A stretch of DNA of 64,000 nucleotides from JBFGCT01 sp963825565 (GTDB lineage: Bacteria; Actinomycetota; Acidimicrobiia; Acidimicrobiales; Ilumatobacteraceae): NCBI GenBank assembly GCA_963825565.1, contig CAWGTW010000012.1, positions 1 through 64,000 on the forward strand, given 5' to 3'. Under the pieces are notes generated by a model. That model was not told the origin of the DNA. It saw only the letters and a list, made by a program, of their open reading frames with translations, and searched no databases. Positions 9,172 to 22,376 of the stretch are shown here, piece after piece (positions within the stretch are counted from its first letter, which is position 1; each line of letters opens with the position of its first letter). The translations under genes were made by a program, and so were the position numbers.

Positions 9172-9948
9172 CTAGATCGTCGCGAACTGCACGATCCTGG
9201 CGAACTCGTCTGGGTCGAGGCTGGCGCCCCCGACCAACGCACCGTCGATATCGGGCTGTGACATCAGTTCCGGCGCGTTCGCGCCCTTGACCGACCCGCC
9301 GTACTGGATCCGGACCGCAGCCGCTGCGTCGGCCCCGGCGATCGACGACACCTTCGTGCGGATCGCCGCGCACACCGTCTGCGCGTCGTCGGAGGTCGCC
9401 GTCTTGCCCGTCCCGATCGCCCAGATCGGCTCGTAGGCGATCACCATCGCAGCGACCTGCTCGTCGGACAGCCCGCCGAGGCCGGCCTCGATCTGGCCGA
9501 GCACCTTCGCCTCGGTGTTGCCGGCCTCGCGCTCGTCGAGCGTCTCGCCGCAGCACATGATCGGCGTCATCGCGTTGGCGAACACGGCGTGCACCTTCCT
9601 GTTGACCATCTCGTCGGTCTCGCCGAACAGCTCGCGCCGCTCGCTGTGCCCGGCGATCACGTAGGTGACGTTGAGCTTGGCGAGGAAGGCCGGAGCGATC
9701 TCGCCGGTGAACGCGCCGCTGGCCTCCCAGTGGCAGTGCTGGGCGCCGAGCACGAACGGCAGGCCGTCAGCATCGATCACGGTCTGCACGCTGCGCAGGT
9801 CGGTGAACGGCGGGTGCACGCTGACGTCGACGGTGTCGTACACGTCGGTCGGGACGAGGTAGCTCAACTTCTGCACGAGCTGGATCGCGTCGAGGTGGTT
9901 GAGGTTCATCTTCCAGTTGCCGGAGATGAGTGGCTTGCGTGAGGTCAT
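9172..9948 (-). CDS. tpiA: Triosephosphate isomerase
   Basis: The enzyme interconverts dihydroxyacetone phosphate and glyceraldehyde 3-phosphate in glycolysis and gluconeogenesis. The 258-residue TIM barrel keeps the catalytic set: Asn11 and Lys13 (SGNWKMN), His101 (VIAGHSERR), Glu173 (AYEPIWAIGTGK), and the phosphate-binding YGGSVKGAN. ATG 9948 has GGAG about 10 nt upstream; an earlier in-frame start would add 14 unconserved residues. Last gene of the gap-pgk-tpiA glycolytic run. Confidence 0.96.
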   Translation of the reverse strand: MTSRKPLISGNWKMNLNHLDAIQLVQKLSYLVPTDVYDTVDVSVHPPFTDLRSVQTVIDADGLPFVLGAQHCHWEASGAFTGEIAPAFLAKLNVTYVIAGHSERRELFGETDEMVNRKVHAVFANAMTPIMCCGETLDEREAGNTEAKVLGQIEAGLGGLSDEQVAAMVIAYEPIWAIGTGKTATSDDAQTVCAAIRTKVSSIAGADAAAAVRIQYGGSVKGANAPELMSQPDIDGALVGGASLDPDEFARIVQFATI

Positions 9949-10005
9949 GAACTGCTCCGTGGTCAAGTGGTCACACCCGGTGTCTGACACCCGGTGTGAA
10001 CGCGG

Positions 10006-11124
10006 TCAGGGGTCGTGGCGGAGTGCGGCGAGGCCGGGGAGGTCACCGTTTTCGAGGAGTTCGAGGCTGGCGCCACCGCCGGTCGAGACGTGGTCGACGT
10101 CGCCGTCGAGACCGAACTGGGCGAGCGCGGCGGCCGAGTCGCCGCCGCCGACCACCGTGAACGCCTTCGTGTCGGCCATCGCCTGGGCGACGGTCCGCGT
10201 GCCGGCGGCGAAGCGCTCGTCTTCGAACATGCCCATCGGGCCGTTCCAGAAGACCATCCGGGCGTCCATGATCACGTCGGAGAACGCTGCGGCGGAGCCG
10301 GGGCCGATGTCGAACCCCTTGGCGCCGTCGGGCAGCCGGGTGCCGAACGTCGCGAACTGCCCGCCCCGATCGAGCCCCGTGATGTCCTCGGGGAGATGGA
10401 TCGTCTTGCCCATCTGCTCGGCCTTGATGAGCAGCGCACCGCAGGTGTCGACCATGTCCGGCTCGAAGAGCGAATCGCCGATCGGCTTGCCCTGCGCAGC
10501 GAAGAACGTGAAGCACATCGCCCCGCCGATGACGAGCGCGTCGACGACGTCGAGCAGCGCCTCGACGACACCGAGCTTGTCGGAGATCTTCGCTCCACCG
10601 AGCACGGCGACGAACGGCTGCCTGGGGTTGTTGCGCAAGCCGAGGAGGACGTCGACCTCCTTCTGCAGCAGGCGACCCATCGCCGACGGCACGAACGCCG
10701 GCGGACCGACGATCGACGCATGGGCGCGATGCGACGCGCCGAACGCGTCGTTGACGTAGGCGTCGATGCCGTCGACCAGCGTGGCGACGAACGCCGGGTC
10801 GTTACCGGTCTCGCCGGGATCGAACCGCAGGTTCTCCAGCAGCTCGACGCCCGGTGCGAGCTCGGCGAGCCGCGCCCGCACCGGAGCCATCGAGTACCGG
10901 GGGTCGGGCGCGCCCTTCGGACGACCGAGGTGGCTCGCCGTCACGACATCTGCCCCGCGGGCGGTCAGCCACTCGATCGTGGGCAGCGCCGAGCGGATCC
11001 GGAAGTCGTCGGTGATGACGCCGTCGTCCAGCGGCACGTTGAAGTCGGTGCGGACGAGGACTCGCTTGCCCGCGAGGTCACCGAGCTCGACCTCCAGATC
11101 CTCCAGGGTGGGGATCTCGCTCAT
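10006..11124 (-). CDS. pgk: Phosphoglycerate kinase
   Basis: The enzyme transfers the acyl phosphate of 1,3-bisphosphoglycerate to ADP, giving ATP and 3-phosphoglycerate. The 372-residue two-domain protein has the N-terminal substrate signature KRVLVRTDFNVPLDDG, the basic patch residues in SHLGRPKG and LENLRFDPGE, the hinge AVLGGAKISDKL, and the nucleotide-binding VVGGGDSAAAL. It is slightly shorter than the usual 385-400 residues, with compact loops. It follows gap by 13 bp, so the two are surely co-transcribed. Confidence 0.96.
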   Translation of the reverse strand: MSEIPTLEDLEVELGDLAGKRVLVRTDFNVPLDDGVITDDFRIRSALPTIEWLTARGADVVTASHLGRPKGAPDPRYSMAPVRARLAELAPGVELLENLRFDPGETGNDPAFVATLVDGIDAYVNDAFGASHRAHASIVGPPAFVPSAMGRLLQKEVDVLLGLRNNPRQPFVAVLGGAKISDKLGVVEALLDVVDALVIGGAMCFTFFAAQGKPIGDSLFEPDMVDTCGALLIKAEQMGKTIHLPEDITGLDRGGQFATFGTRLPDGAKGFDIGPGSAAAFSDVIMDARMVFWNGPMGMFEDERFAAGTRTVAQAMADTKAFTVVGGGDSAAALAQFGLDGDVDHVSTGGGASLELLENGDLPGLAALRHDP

Positions 11125-11137
11125 CGCCGCGACAAGC

Positions 11138-12148
<1,011 letters not shown>

Positions 12149-12270
12149 GTTGTGGGGGTTCCTTCCGTGGGTGAGCAGTGAGACCGGGGCCGACACTACC
12201 CCGTGGGACCGGTGCCGTCATCGGGGCCTTCGGCCCTTTGTCGACCCGACGTCGCGGTCAGCGCGCCGCG

Positions 12271-13116
12271 TCAGCGCGCCACATCGCGGTGCGCGGTCCG
12301 GACCGCGGCGCCGCGGCTGCGAAGGCGATGGGTGAGCTCCTCGGTCACCGCGACCGAACGGTGGCGACCGCCGGTGCACCCGATCGCGACCGTGAGATAG
12401 CTGCGGCCCTCGGCCTCGTACTGCGGCAGCAGCGAGCCGAGCAGGTCGTCGAGCCGCTCGACGAAGTCCGAGCCGGCCGCCGTCTCCAGGACGTAATCGT
12501 GGACCTGCGGGTCGTGCCCGGTCAGCGGGCGGAGATCGTCCTCCCAGTGCGGGTTGGGCAGGAAGCGGGCGTCCATGACGATGTCGGCATCGAGCGGAAG
12601 CCCGTGCTTGAACCCGAAGCTCTCGATCGTCACCTGCAGACGGGAGTGGTCGGAGTGGTCGAACGAGTGGATGACGCGCTCTTTGAGTTGGTGCACGTTC
12701 AGCTCGGTCGTGTCGATCACCAGATCGGCCGCGCCGCGCACCGGGTCGAGCAACGAACGCTCGAGCTCGATCGATTCGATCAGCCCGTCGGCCTGGTCGG
12801 CCAACGGGTGGCGACGGCGCGTCGCGTCGTAACGCTTGACCAGTTCCGGAGTCGACGCATCGAGGAACACCACGGTCACCCGGTGGGTCGCGGCTCGCAG
12901 TTCGCCGACCTTGGTCAGCACCTCGTCGTGGTTCCGGCCGGCGACCAGCGCCAGCCGATCGATGTCACTGCCCGGCTTGGCCGCCAGGTCGACGATCGTG
13001 TTGACGAGCGTGGTCGGCAGGTTGTCGACCACGAACCAGCCGAGGTCCTCGAGCACGTCGGCGACCCCGGAGCGGCCGGCGCCCGAGAGCCCCGTGATCA
13101 GCACGACGTCTGCCAT
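12271..13116 (-). CDS. rapZ: RNase adapter / nucleotide-binding protein RapZ
   Basis: P-loop protein of the RapZ/YvcJ family (UPF0042), which binds nucleotides and in E. coli adapts small RNAs to RNase E. The 281-residue protein has an N-terminal kinase-like domain with Walker A GLSGAGRS (Arg in place of Lys, as in other actinobacterial homologues), the DLGWFVVDNLP motif, and a C-terminal domain with GCTGGRHRSV. Neighbours normally found beside it in actinobacteria (yvcK, whiA) are absent between it and gap. Family membership is firm; the physiological role in this phylum is not settled. Confidence 0.92.
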   Translation of the reverse strand: MADVVLITGLSGAGRSGVADVLEDLGWFVVDNLPTTLVNTIVDLAAKPGSDIDRLALVAGRNHDEVLTKVGELRAATHRVTVVFLDASTPELVKRYDATRRRHPLADQADGLIESIELERSLLDPVRGAADLVIDTTELNVHQLKERVIHSFDHSDHSRLQVTIESFGFKHGLPLDADIVMDARFLPNPHWEDDLRPLTGHDPQVHDYVLETAAGSDFVERLDDLLGSLLPQYEAEGRSYLTVAIGCTGGRHRSVAVTEELTHRLRSRGAAVRTAHRDVAR

Positions 13117-13197
13117 CGGTCTGCAGGCTACTCAGCCCGCCGCGCGGCGGGGCGAACGCCCGCCGTAGTGGCGCCGCCGAGGTTCCGCCGGACGGCG

Positions 13198-13935
13198 TCA
13201 ACCGACCTTGTCGACGCGGAGGTACAGCAACCGGGGAATCGACACGGCCGCCTCGTAGCCCGGCGCGCGCTCGACGAACGATGGCGGCGGGGCGGGCTCG
13301 AGCATCCGCCCGATCGCGAGGCCATGATCGGCGAGCGCGTTGACGTAGCGCGACAGCGGGCGGTGGATGAACCGGATCCACACGCCGCGCTCGACTTGTT
13401 CGTCGGCGTCGGACTCGACGAGGTAGGGGCCGACGCGCCAGTACTGCTCCGGCGGGTCGACCGTGTGGTCGTCGATCCAGCCGCTGCCCGGGACCTGGAG
13501 CAGCGGGTGGTTGAGGAAGAACGAGAAGCGACCGCCGCGCCGGAGCACGCGGGCGACCTCGGCGATCGCATCGTCGAGGTCGTCGATGTGCTCGAAGACG
13601 AGGCAGGCGACAGCGGCGTCGAAGACCTCGGGCGGGAACGGCAGCGCACCCGCCCCCGCCCGGGCGTACACCGGGCCGCCGGCGCGCTCGACGGCGACCG
13701 ACACCTGGTTCGACGTCGGATCGACGCCGACGACCGACGCACCACCGGCGGCCAGCAAGCGAGCGACCTGGCCTTCGCCGCACCCGATGTCGAGCACCCG
13801 GTCGAACCCGGCGAGCTCCGCCGCCGCCAGCGGCAGGATCTGATCTTCGTATTCGGGATCGGCCCCGCCGGTGAACCCGTCGACCCACCACGACGCGTGC
13901 GTCTCCCAGCGATCGATCCGGTCGTCGTCGGCCAC
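13198..13935 (-). CDS. Class I SAM-dependent methyltransferase
   Basis: The 245-residue protein has methyltransferase motif I (RVLDIGCGEGQVARLLAAGG, about residues 45-64), an acidic motif II (VVGVDPT) and a motif resembling AVACLVFEHIDD. The C-terminal part has a HPLLQVPGSGW segment seen in Methyltransf_11/UbiE-like proteins. Substrate unknown. GTG 13935 is preferred because translation upstream of it is low-complexity and overlaps the divergent LLM gene. It is divergent from that gene across about 100 bp. Confidence 0.75.
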   Translation of the reverse strand: MADDDRIDRWETHASWWVDGFTGGADPEYEDQILPLAAAELAGFDRVLDIGCGEGQVARLLAAGGASVVGVDPTSNQVSVAVERAGGPVYARAGAGALPFPPEVFDAAVACLVFEHIDDLDDAIAEVARVLRRGGRFSFFLNHPLLQVPGSGWIDDHTVDPPEQYWRVGPYLVESDADEQVERGVWIRFIHRPLSRYVNALADHGLAIGRMLEPAPPPSFVERAPGYEAAVSIPRLLYLRVDKVG

Positions 13936-14035
13936 CCGCGCAGGGTACGACCGGTGAGTCCCAGCGCGCACACTTCGCGCCGAGACGCACCGGAGATCGG
14001 GGCACGGGTTGATCGGTACCGATACGGTCGGTCCG

Positions 14036-14947
14036 GTGAAGTTCTCGGTGTGGCCCAACATGAACCGTCCGACCAGCGAGGTGCTCGACCTCGCCCGGCT
14101 CGTCGACGACGGCGGCTGGTTCGGCATCTGGTACGCCGATCACTACATGCCGAACACGGGTACCGAGGCGATCGAACCCGGTGACGTGCACGAGTGCTGG
14201 GCGATGCTGCCGGCGATCGCCGCCGTCACCGATCGCATCCGGTTGGGGCCGCTCGTGGCACCGACGTCGGTCCATCATCCCGCCGTCCTCGCCAACCGGG
14301 CGGCCACCATCGATCATCTCTCCGACGGGCGCTTCGTCCTCGGTCTCGGTGCCGGATGGCAGATCAACGAGCACCACGCCTACGGCATCGAACTCGAGGA
14401 CCCCGGGCCGCGGGTCACCCGGTTCGAGGAGGCGATCCAGGTCGTCCGCTCGCTCCTCGACCGCGAGCGCACGACGTTCGGCGGCGCGGTCTACGCCATC
14501 GCGGACGCGCCGTGCGACCCCAAGCCGATCCAGCCCAAGCTGCCGATCCTCGTCGGCACCGGCAGCCCGCGCATGCTGCGGATCACCGCCCGCCACGCGC
14601 AGGAGTGGAACACGTGGGGCGGGCCGGACATGGCCGGTGGGGCGGTCGCCAAGTTCCGAACGGCCTGCGACGCTGTCGGCACCGACCCGTCTTCGATCTG
14701 GACATCGGTGCAGGCGCTCGTGTTCCCCACCGATGACGCGGAGTCGGCGGCCGACATCCTCGGCGGGGCCATGGGGCCACGCTCGATCGCCGGCTCGGAC
14801 GACCGACTGGTCGAGACCCTCGCCGCCTACGCCGACCTCGGATTCGACGAGTTCATCCTCCCCGACTTCACGCTCGGCGACACCAGGGCAGAGCGGTTCG
14901 ACAACCTGCAGCGCCTGAACGCCGACGTCTTCTCGCAACTGTCCTGA
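14036..14947 (+). CDS. LLM-class F420-dependent oxidoreductase
   Basis: Luciferase-like TIM-barrel flavin/F420 oxidoreductase of 303 residues. Recognisable segments are FGIWYADHYMP near the N-terminus, TDRIRLGPLVAPTSVHHPAVLA, the SDGRFVLGLGAGWQINEH signature and the PILVGTGSPRMLRITARHA phosphate-binding region. Such enzymes use coenzyme F420 in actinobacteria; the substrate cannot be assigned. GTG 14036 (VKFSVWPN) fits the family start better than the in-frame codon 9 residues earlier. It ends at a strong bidirectional hairpin facing uvrC. Confidence 0.85.
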   Translation: MKFSVWPNMNRPTSEVLDLARLVDDGGWFGIWYADHYMPNTGTEAIEPGDVHECWAMLPAIAAVTDRIRLGPLVAPTSVHHPAVLANRAATIDHLSDGRFVLGLGAGWQINEHHAYGIELEDPGPRVTRFEEAIQVVRSLLDRERTTFGGAVYAIADAPCDPKPIQPKLPILVGTGSPRMLRITARHAQEWNTWGGPDMAGGAVAKFRTACDAVGTDPSSIWTSVQALVFPTDDAESAADILGGAMGPRSIAGSDDRLVETLAAYADLGFDEFILPDFTLGDTRAERFDNLQRLNADVFSQLS

Positions 14948-14950
14948 GCG

Positions 14951-14983
14951 TGCCCGGTCCGGGGCCTGACCCCGGACCGGGCA
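14951..14983. terminator. Bidirectional hairpin between convergent genes
   Basis: A perfect 14-bp stem (TGCCCGGTCCGGGG/CCCCGGACCGGGCA) closes a 5-nt CCTGA loop between the LLM oxidoreductase (plus) and uvrC (minus). There is no U-tract on either side. Placement suggests a shared transcription end or mRNA 3' stabiliser. Confidence 0.75.
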
Positions 14984-15024
14984 CGAGCGGGACCCGAGCA
15001 GGGCACCGACCAGGCACCGACGGC

Positions 15025-16890
15025 TCAGGGGTGGAACTTGGCGTGGACGGCGATCGCGACCGAGTCCGGCAGGAAGCTCAGTGCCTTGAGCTCGTCGAGC
15101 TCGGCCCGCTTGACCGCGTTGACGCCGCCGAGCGCCTTGGTCAGCTTCTTCTTGCGGACCTCGCCGAGCCCGGGGATGCCGTCGAGCGCGCTCGTCGTCA
15201 TCCGCTTGCTGCGCCGCTCGCGGTGGAACGTGTTGGCGAACCGGTGGGCTTCGTCGCGGATCCGCTGCAGCATGAACAGTGCCTCGCTCCCCCGCGGGAT
15301 CTCGACCGGCTCGGACCGACCGGGCACGTACACCTCCTCGAAGCGCTTCGCCAGCCCTGCGACCGGGATCTCGTCGGCCAGGCCCAGTTCGTCGACGACC
15401 CGCTTGGCAGCGCTGACCTGCCCCTTGCCCCCGTCGACGAGCAGGAGCTGCGGCGGGTAGGCGAACCTGCCCGGCTTGTCGCCCCGCTCGCCCACCGGTC
15501 GATCGCGCTCGTCGACGTAGGCGACCAGGCGCCGGCGGACGACCTCGGCCATCGCCGCGAAGTCGTCGTTGCCGTCGACCTCGTTGATCTTGAAGCGGCG
15601 GTACTCGCGCTTGTTCGGCAGCCCGTCTTCGAGCACGACCATCGAGCCGACGTAGTCCGACCCGTGGAGGTGCGCCATGTCGTAGCACTCGATGCGCAGC
15701 GGCGCCTCGGGCAGCCCGAGATGGTCCTGGAGCTCGGTCAGGGCACGGCTGCGCGTGTTGTGATCGCTGGCCCGCCGCAACCGGTGCCGGGTGAACTCCT
15801 CCTTGGCGTTGCGGGTGACCGTCTCGAGCAGGGTTCGCTTGTCGCCGCGGCGGGGCACGCGGACCTGGACCCGCGAACCGCGCATCATCGCCAACCACTC
15901 CTCGTACGTGGCGAGATCGTCGGCGTCGTACGGCACCAGCACCTGCTTGGGCACGCCGAGGATCGGCTCGTCGCCGTACATCGACTCGAGAATGCGGTCG
16001 ATCATCCCGCCGGGGGTCAGCTCCTCGACCTTGTCGAGCACGAACCCCTTGCGCCCGACGACCCGGCCCTTGCGGACGTAGAAGACCTGCACCGCGGCTT
16101 CCAGCTCGTCGTCGGCGATGCCGATCACGTCGAGGTCCTCGTTGCGGTCGGCGACCATCTGCTGCTTCTCGATCGCCTTGCGCACGGCGACCAGGCGATC
16201 CCGGACGCGGGCGGCGCGCTCGAACTCCAACTCGCCGGCGGCCTCGTTCATGGTCCGCTCGAGCCGCTGCACGATCTCGTCGGTGTCTCCGTCGAGGAAC
16301 TCGCACAACTCGGTGACGAGCTGGCGGTACGGCATCTCCTCGATCTCGCCGACGCACGGGCCGGAGCACTTCTCGATGTGGAACAGCAGGCAGGGCCGGC
16401 CGAGCCGCTCGTGCTCGCGGTACTTGTTGGCGCTGCACGTCCGGATCGGGAAGCTGCGCAGCAGCAGATCGAGCGTGTCGCGGATCGCGTAGGCGTGGGC
16501 GTACGGTCCGAAGTAGCGCGTCCCCTTGCGCTTGCGGCCGCGCATCACCATCGCCCGCGGCCACTGCTCGTCGACGGTGACGGCGAGGAACGGGTAGCTC
16601 TTGTCGTCGCGCAACCGCACGTTGAAGCGCGGTCGATGCTGCTTGATGAGGCTGTACTCGAGCATCAGCGCTTCGACCTCGTTGCGCACCGTCGTCCACT
16701 CGACCGATTCGGCGGTGGCCACCATCTGCGCGGTTCGGACGTGCATGTTGTGCGGCGACTGGAAGTAGTTCGACAGGCGCTGGCGGAGGTTCGACGCCTT
16801 GCCGACGTAGATCACCCGACCGTGCGCGTCCTTGAACTGGTAGGAGCCGGGCGATTCCGGAATGGTTCCCGTCGGCGGCCGCTTCACCAT
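15025..16890 (-). CDS. uvrC: Excinuclease ABC subunit C
   Basis: UvrC makes both incisions flanking DNA lesions after UvrA/UvrB recognition. The 621-residue protein starts with the GIY-YIG nuclease domain (SPGSYQFKDAHGRVIYVGKA, residues 14-33). It has a cysteine-rich region (CSANKYREHERLGRPC .. CSGPC), a UVR/UvrB-binding motif (ERTMNEAAGELEFERAARVR, about 210), the RNase H-like endonuclease domain (LRIECYDMAHLHGSDYVGSM, LLLVDGGKGQ) and C-terminal helix-hairpin-helix motifs (IPGLGEVRKKKLTKALGG). No SOS box is visible upstream, unlike uvrA and uvrB in this window. Confidence 0.95.
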   Translation of the reverse strand: MVKRPPTGTIPESPGSYQFKDAHGRVIYVGKASNLRQRLSNYFQSPHNMHVRTAQMVATAESVEWTTVRNEVEALMLEYSLIKQHRPRFNVRLRDDKSYPFLAVTVDEQWPRAMVMRGRKRKGTRYFGPYAHAYAIRDTLDLLLRSFPIRTCSANKYREHERLGRPCLLFHIEKCSGPCVGEIEEMPYRQLVTELCEFLDGDTDEIVQRLERTMNEAAGELEFERAARVRDRLVAVRKAIEKQQMVADRNEDLDVIGIADDELEAAVQVFYVRKGRVVGRKGFVLDKVEELTPGGMIDRILESMYGDEPILGVPKQVLVPYDADDLATYEEWLAMMRGSRVQVRVPRRGDKRTLLETVTRNAKEEFTRHRLRRASDHNTRSRALTELQDHLGLPEAPLRIECYDMAHLHGSDYVGSMVVLEDGLPNKREYRRFKINEVDGNDDFAAMAEVVRRRLVAYVDERDRPVGERGDKPGRFAYPPQLLLVDGGKGQVSAAKRVVDELGLADEIPVAGLAKRFEEVYVPGRSEPVEIPRGSEALFMLQRIRDEAHRFANTFHRERRSKRMTTSALDGIPGLGEVRKKKLTKALGGVNAVKRAELDELKALSFLPDSVAIAVHAKFHP

Positions 16891-16931
16891 GAGGGTTTCA
16901 GGATACGGAGCCGCGGGTACCGTGGGGTCCG

Positions 16932-17839
16932 ATGTCGCAGTACTTCGCCGCCATGTTTCGTCGCCGCCCCAACGACGGATGGTTCCGAGTCGGCCGCTAC
17001 GACGCGACGACCGTCGACATCATGTGCGCACTCGCGATCGTGTCGATGTTCGTCTACGGGCTGAGCATCGCGCTGTGGGACAACCTGCTGTTCAGCACGA
17101 TCCTGGTCAGGGAGTACGAGTTCTGGCGCCTGTTCACCTGGCCGATCGCCACGCCGCCCGACATCTGGCCGCTGCTCGGCATCGTGTTCTTCTGGGTCTT
17201 CGGCCAGCAGCTCGAAGGGTTGTTCGGGCGCAACAAGTTCGTCGTCTGGATCGTGGGCGTGACCGTGATCCCCGCCGTGCTGTCGACCCTGATCAGCATG
17301 TTGTCGAGCGACCTCAACCTCGACAGCTTCAACTTCGGGTTGAGCACGCTGTTCCTCGGTGGGATCTGGGTCTACGCCGCGACGTACCCCGGTGTGCGCT
17401 GGTTCGAAGTCGTCCCGTTGTGGGCCGTCGCCGCGGTGTTCACCGTGCTCAACGTGCTGCAGTACTCCGGCGACGCGGGCCGGCGGACAGATCATCTTCC
17501 TGCTGCTCGGCTGCGCGACGGCGTTGTTCATGGGGCGCTCGCTCGGGTTGGCGACCGGCTGGCCGATCCCGCACATCCCGCTGAGCCGGTCCGGGGGCGG
17601 GCGTCGGGCGTCGCGTCCGACGAAGCCGAAGTCCAAGCGCGGCTCGACGCGATCGGGTCGTCGAAGGGCCGTGGAAGCGCAGCCCGGCCCCGCAGCCGCC
17701 GCGGGTCGTGGCGTCACCCGCCGATCAGGCCGAGCTCGACTCGTTGCTCGACAAGATCGGGGCGAGCGGGATGGACTCGCTGTCCGGCGCCGAGAAGAAG
17801 CGCCTCAACGAGCTCTCCAAACGCCTCCGCAACTCCTGA
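16932..17839 (+). pseudogene. Rhomboid-family-like membrane protein, two frameshifts
   Basis: The first 180 codons encode a polytopic membrane protein with the rhomboid-like YEFWRLFTWPIA entry and WPLLGIVFFWVFGQQLEGLFG helices. I see no GxSG catalytic motif; the equivalent stretch reads FNFGLSTLFLGG, so it may be a non-protease relative. Near 17478 the frame shifts (continuing GGQIIFLLLGCATALFMGRS). Between about 17640 and 17700 it shifts again to a conserved tail (ELDSLLDKIGASGMDSL, ending NELSKRLRNS) and a TGA at 17837. Conserved protein continues after both shifts, so sequence indels are plausible. Divergent from uvrC. Confidence 0.6.
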
Positions 17840-17943
17840 CGCCCACCGGCGAGACGTCCTGCCCCCAGACCACCGAAACGACCACCGCTGCGGTGGCCAC
17901 CCCGCCCCGGTGAGCTTCGGCGACGGAGGGTCCGCGCCGGATC

Positions 17944-19212
17944 TCACCCCACGGTCGACCGGGCCGGGCGGGCGGCGGTGAACCAGGCGAGCGCGAGGAG
18001 ACCGGCGGCGAGGGCGGTGGCGCCGTTGGCGAGCAGGTGGAACCCGAACGAGTCCTTGACGAAGCCGGAACCGAACGCGGCGACCGCTCCGGCCAGGCTC
18101 ATCGTCAGATCGGCGGTCCCCTGCACCTCGACCCGCGACTGCTGGGCAACCGACTCGGTCAGCGCCGTCGAACCGCCGATCAGCCCGAGGTTCCAGCCCA
18201 GCCCGAGCAGGAACAGCCCGATGAACATCAGGACCGGCACGTAGCCGGCGACGACCGCGGCGACCGTCCCGGTGCCGAGGACGATCGCGCCGATCTGGAT
18301 CGCCCGATTGGCGCCGACCCGGTCGACGAACCGGCCGACGAGCGGCGCCAGCCCGTACATGCCGACGATGTGCAGGGCGATCACCGCCGCCGAGAGGTTC
18401 TCGTGGCCGTGGTCTTTCATGTGGGGCGGGGTCATCGTCATCACCCCGACCATCGCCGCCTGCGAGATCGCCACCGCAGCGAGACCGAGCTTGGCGCCCG
18501 CAGAGGCGTGGATCACCCCCGCCGATGAGCGAACCTGGCGGATCGGGTGAAGCCGCTCGGCCGAGGGGTCGAGCGTGCCGAGGACGACCAGCGGATCGGG
18601 CCGCAACCGCGACCATACGACCGCCGCAGCGACAAGGAACAGCAGGGTCGCGAACAGGAACGGACCGACCAGTGCCCGCAGCCCGAGCGCCTCGGCGACC
18701 CACTTCTCGAACGGCGTGAGCAGCGGGCCGAGCACTGCGCCGAGCGCTCCGACCCAGACGATCGCGGCGATCGCCGTCCCGGCATGCGCAGGCACGGCCA
18801 GATCGGCGGCGACATAGCGCTGCTGGAGGGTCGCCGAGTGACCCGCCCCGAAGGCCAGCATCCCCAGCAGGAACAGCGGGAACAGGTCGACTTGGCCGCC
18901 GACGGCCGCCACCGCCGCGCCGAGCGCGCCGATCAGCAGCGCACGGGTCAATCCGGGCCGTCGTCCCCTGCGCCGCATGTACGCGGCCAGCGGGATCGAG
19001 GCGAACGCGATACCGACCGTGAACGCCGAGCTGCCGACGCCCGCCAACCGGTCCGAGCCGAGCATCTCGCTCGCCAGCAGGGAGACGACGGCGACCATCC
19101 CGGCAACCGCTGCCTGCCCGGGTACCTGCGCCAGCCGGAGCGAGACGAGCGTCCGCCGCTGGAGCGCGCCGAGCTCATCGGCCGCGTGTGGCGCAACGGT
19201 CGGCGACGGCAC
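17944..19212 (-). CDS. Major facilitator superfamily transporter
   Basis: A 422-residue, roughly 12-helix membrane transporter in two six-helix halves, with a central cytoplasmic loop at about 200-235 (PDPLVVLGTLDPSAERLHPI). The loop after helix 2 has a motif-A-like basic cluster (AAYMRRRGRRPG), and the second half contains GRFVDRVGANRAIQIG. It resembles drug/metabolite efflux members; substrate unknown. GTG start. The 170 bp upstream, towards uvrA, contain a coding-like stretch discussed in the findings. Confidence 0.8.
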   Translation of the reverse strand: MPSPTVAPHAADELGALQRRTLVSLRLAQVPGQAAVAGMVAVVSLLASEMLGSDRLAGVGSSAFTVGIAFASIPLAAYMRRRGRRPGLTRALLIGALGAAVAAVGGQVDLFPLFLLGMLAFGAGHSATLQQRYVAADLAVPAHAGTAIAAIVWVGALGAVLGPLLTPFEKWVAEALGLRALVGPFLFATLLFLVAAAVVWSRLRPDPLVVLGTLDPSAERLHPIRQVRSSAGVIHASAGAKLGLAAVAISQAAMVGVMTMTPPHMKDHGHENLSAAVIALHIVGMYGLAPLVGRFVDRVGANRAIQIGAIVLGTGTVAAVVAGYVPVLMFIGLFLLGLGWNLGLIGGSTALTESVAQQSRVEVQGTADLTMSLAGAVAAFGSGFVKDSFGFHLLANGATALAAGLLALAWFTAARPARSTVG

Positions 19213-19381
19213 CCGACGATCCTTGCCGAGCGACGCGCACGCCGGCGAATCAGCGCCCGACGATCGACGACCCCCTCGACCACGGTCCGCTCGATCGCCT
19301 CCGGAGCGAGGATGCCGCGCGCCGCGATCTGGGCGACGACGACCTGGAACGGCACGACGACCGCCGGGGCGTTCGGTCCGA

Positions 19382-22315
<2,934 letters not shown>

Positions 22316-22335
22316 CGCTGCAGAATCCTACAGGC

Positions 22336-22347
22336 GAACATGTGTTC
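22336..22347. promoter_or_regulatory. SOS (LexA) box of uvrA
   Basis: GAACATGTGTTC matches the actinobacterial/Gram-positive LexA operator pattern GAAC-N4-GTTC exactly. It lies 20 nt upstream of the uvrA start, where LexA would block transcription until DNA damage. Confidence 0.85.
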
Positions 22348-22376
22348 AGACCATCCCGACCCCGCCACTTCCCCGT

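Noticed and set aside
9967..10000. Terminator or operator between pgk and tpiA
   Set aside because: ACACCCGGTGT is repeated directly, but the arms do not form a good hairpin and there is no U-tract. The genes look co-transcribed.
12965..16699. Very long open frame antisense to rapZ and uvrC
   Set aside because: Arg/Pro/Gly-rich shadow typical of 70% GC DNA; it runs opposite or out of phase to well-conserved genes.
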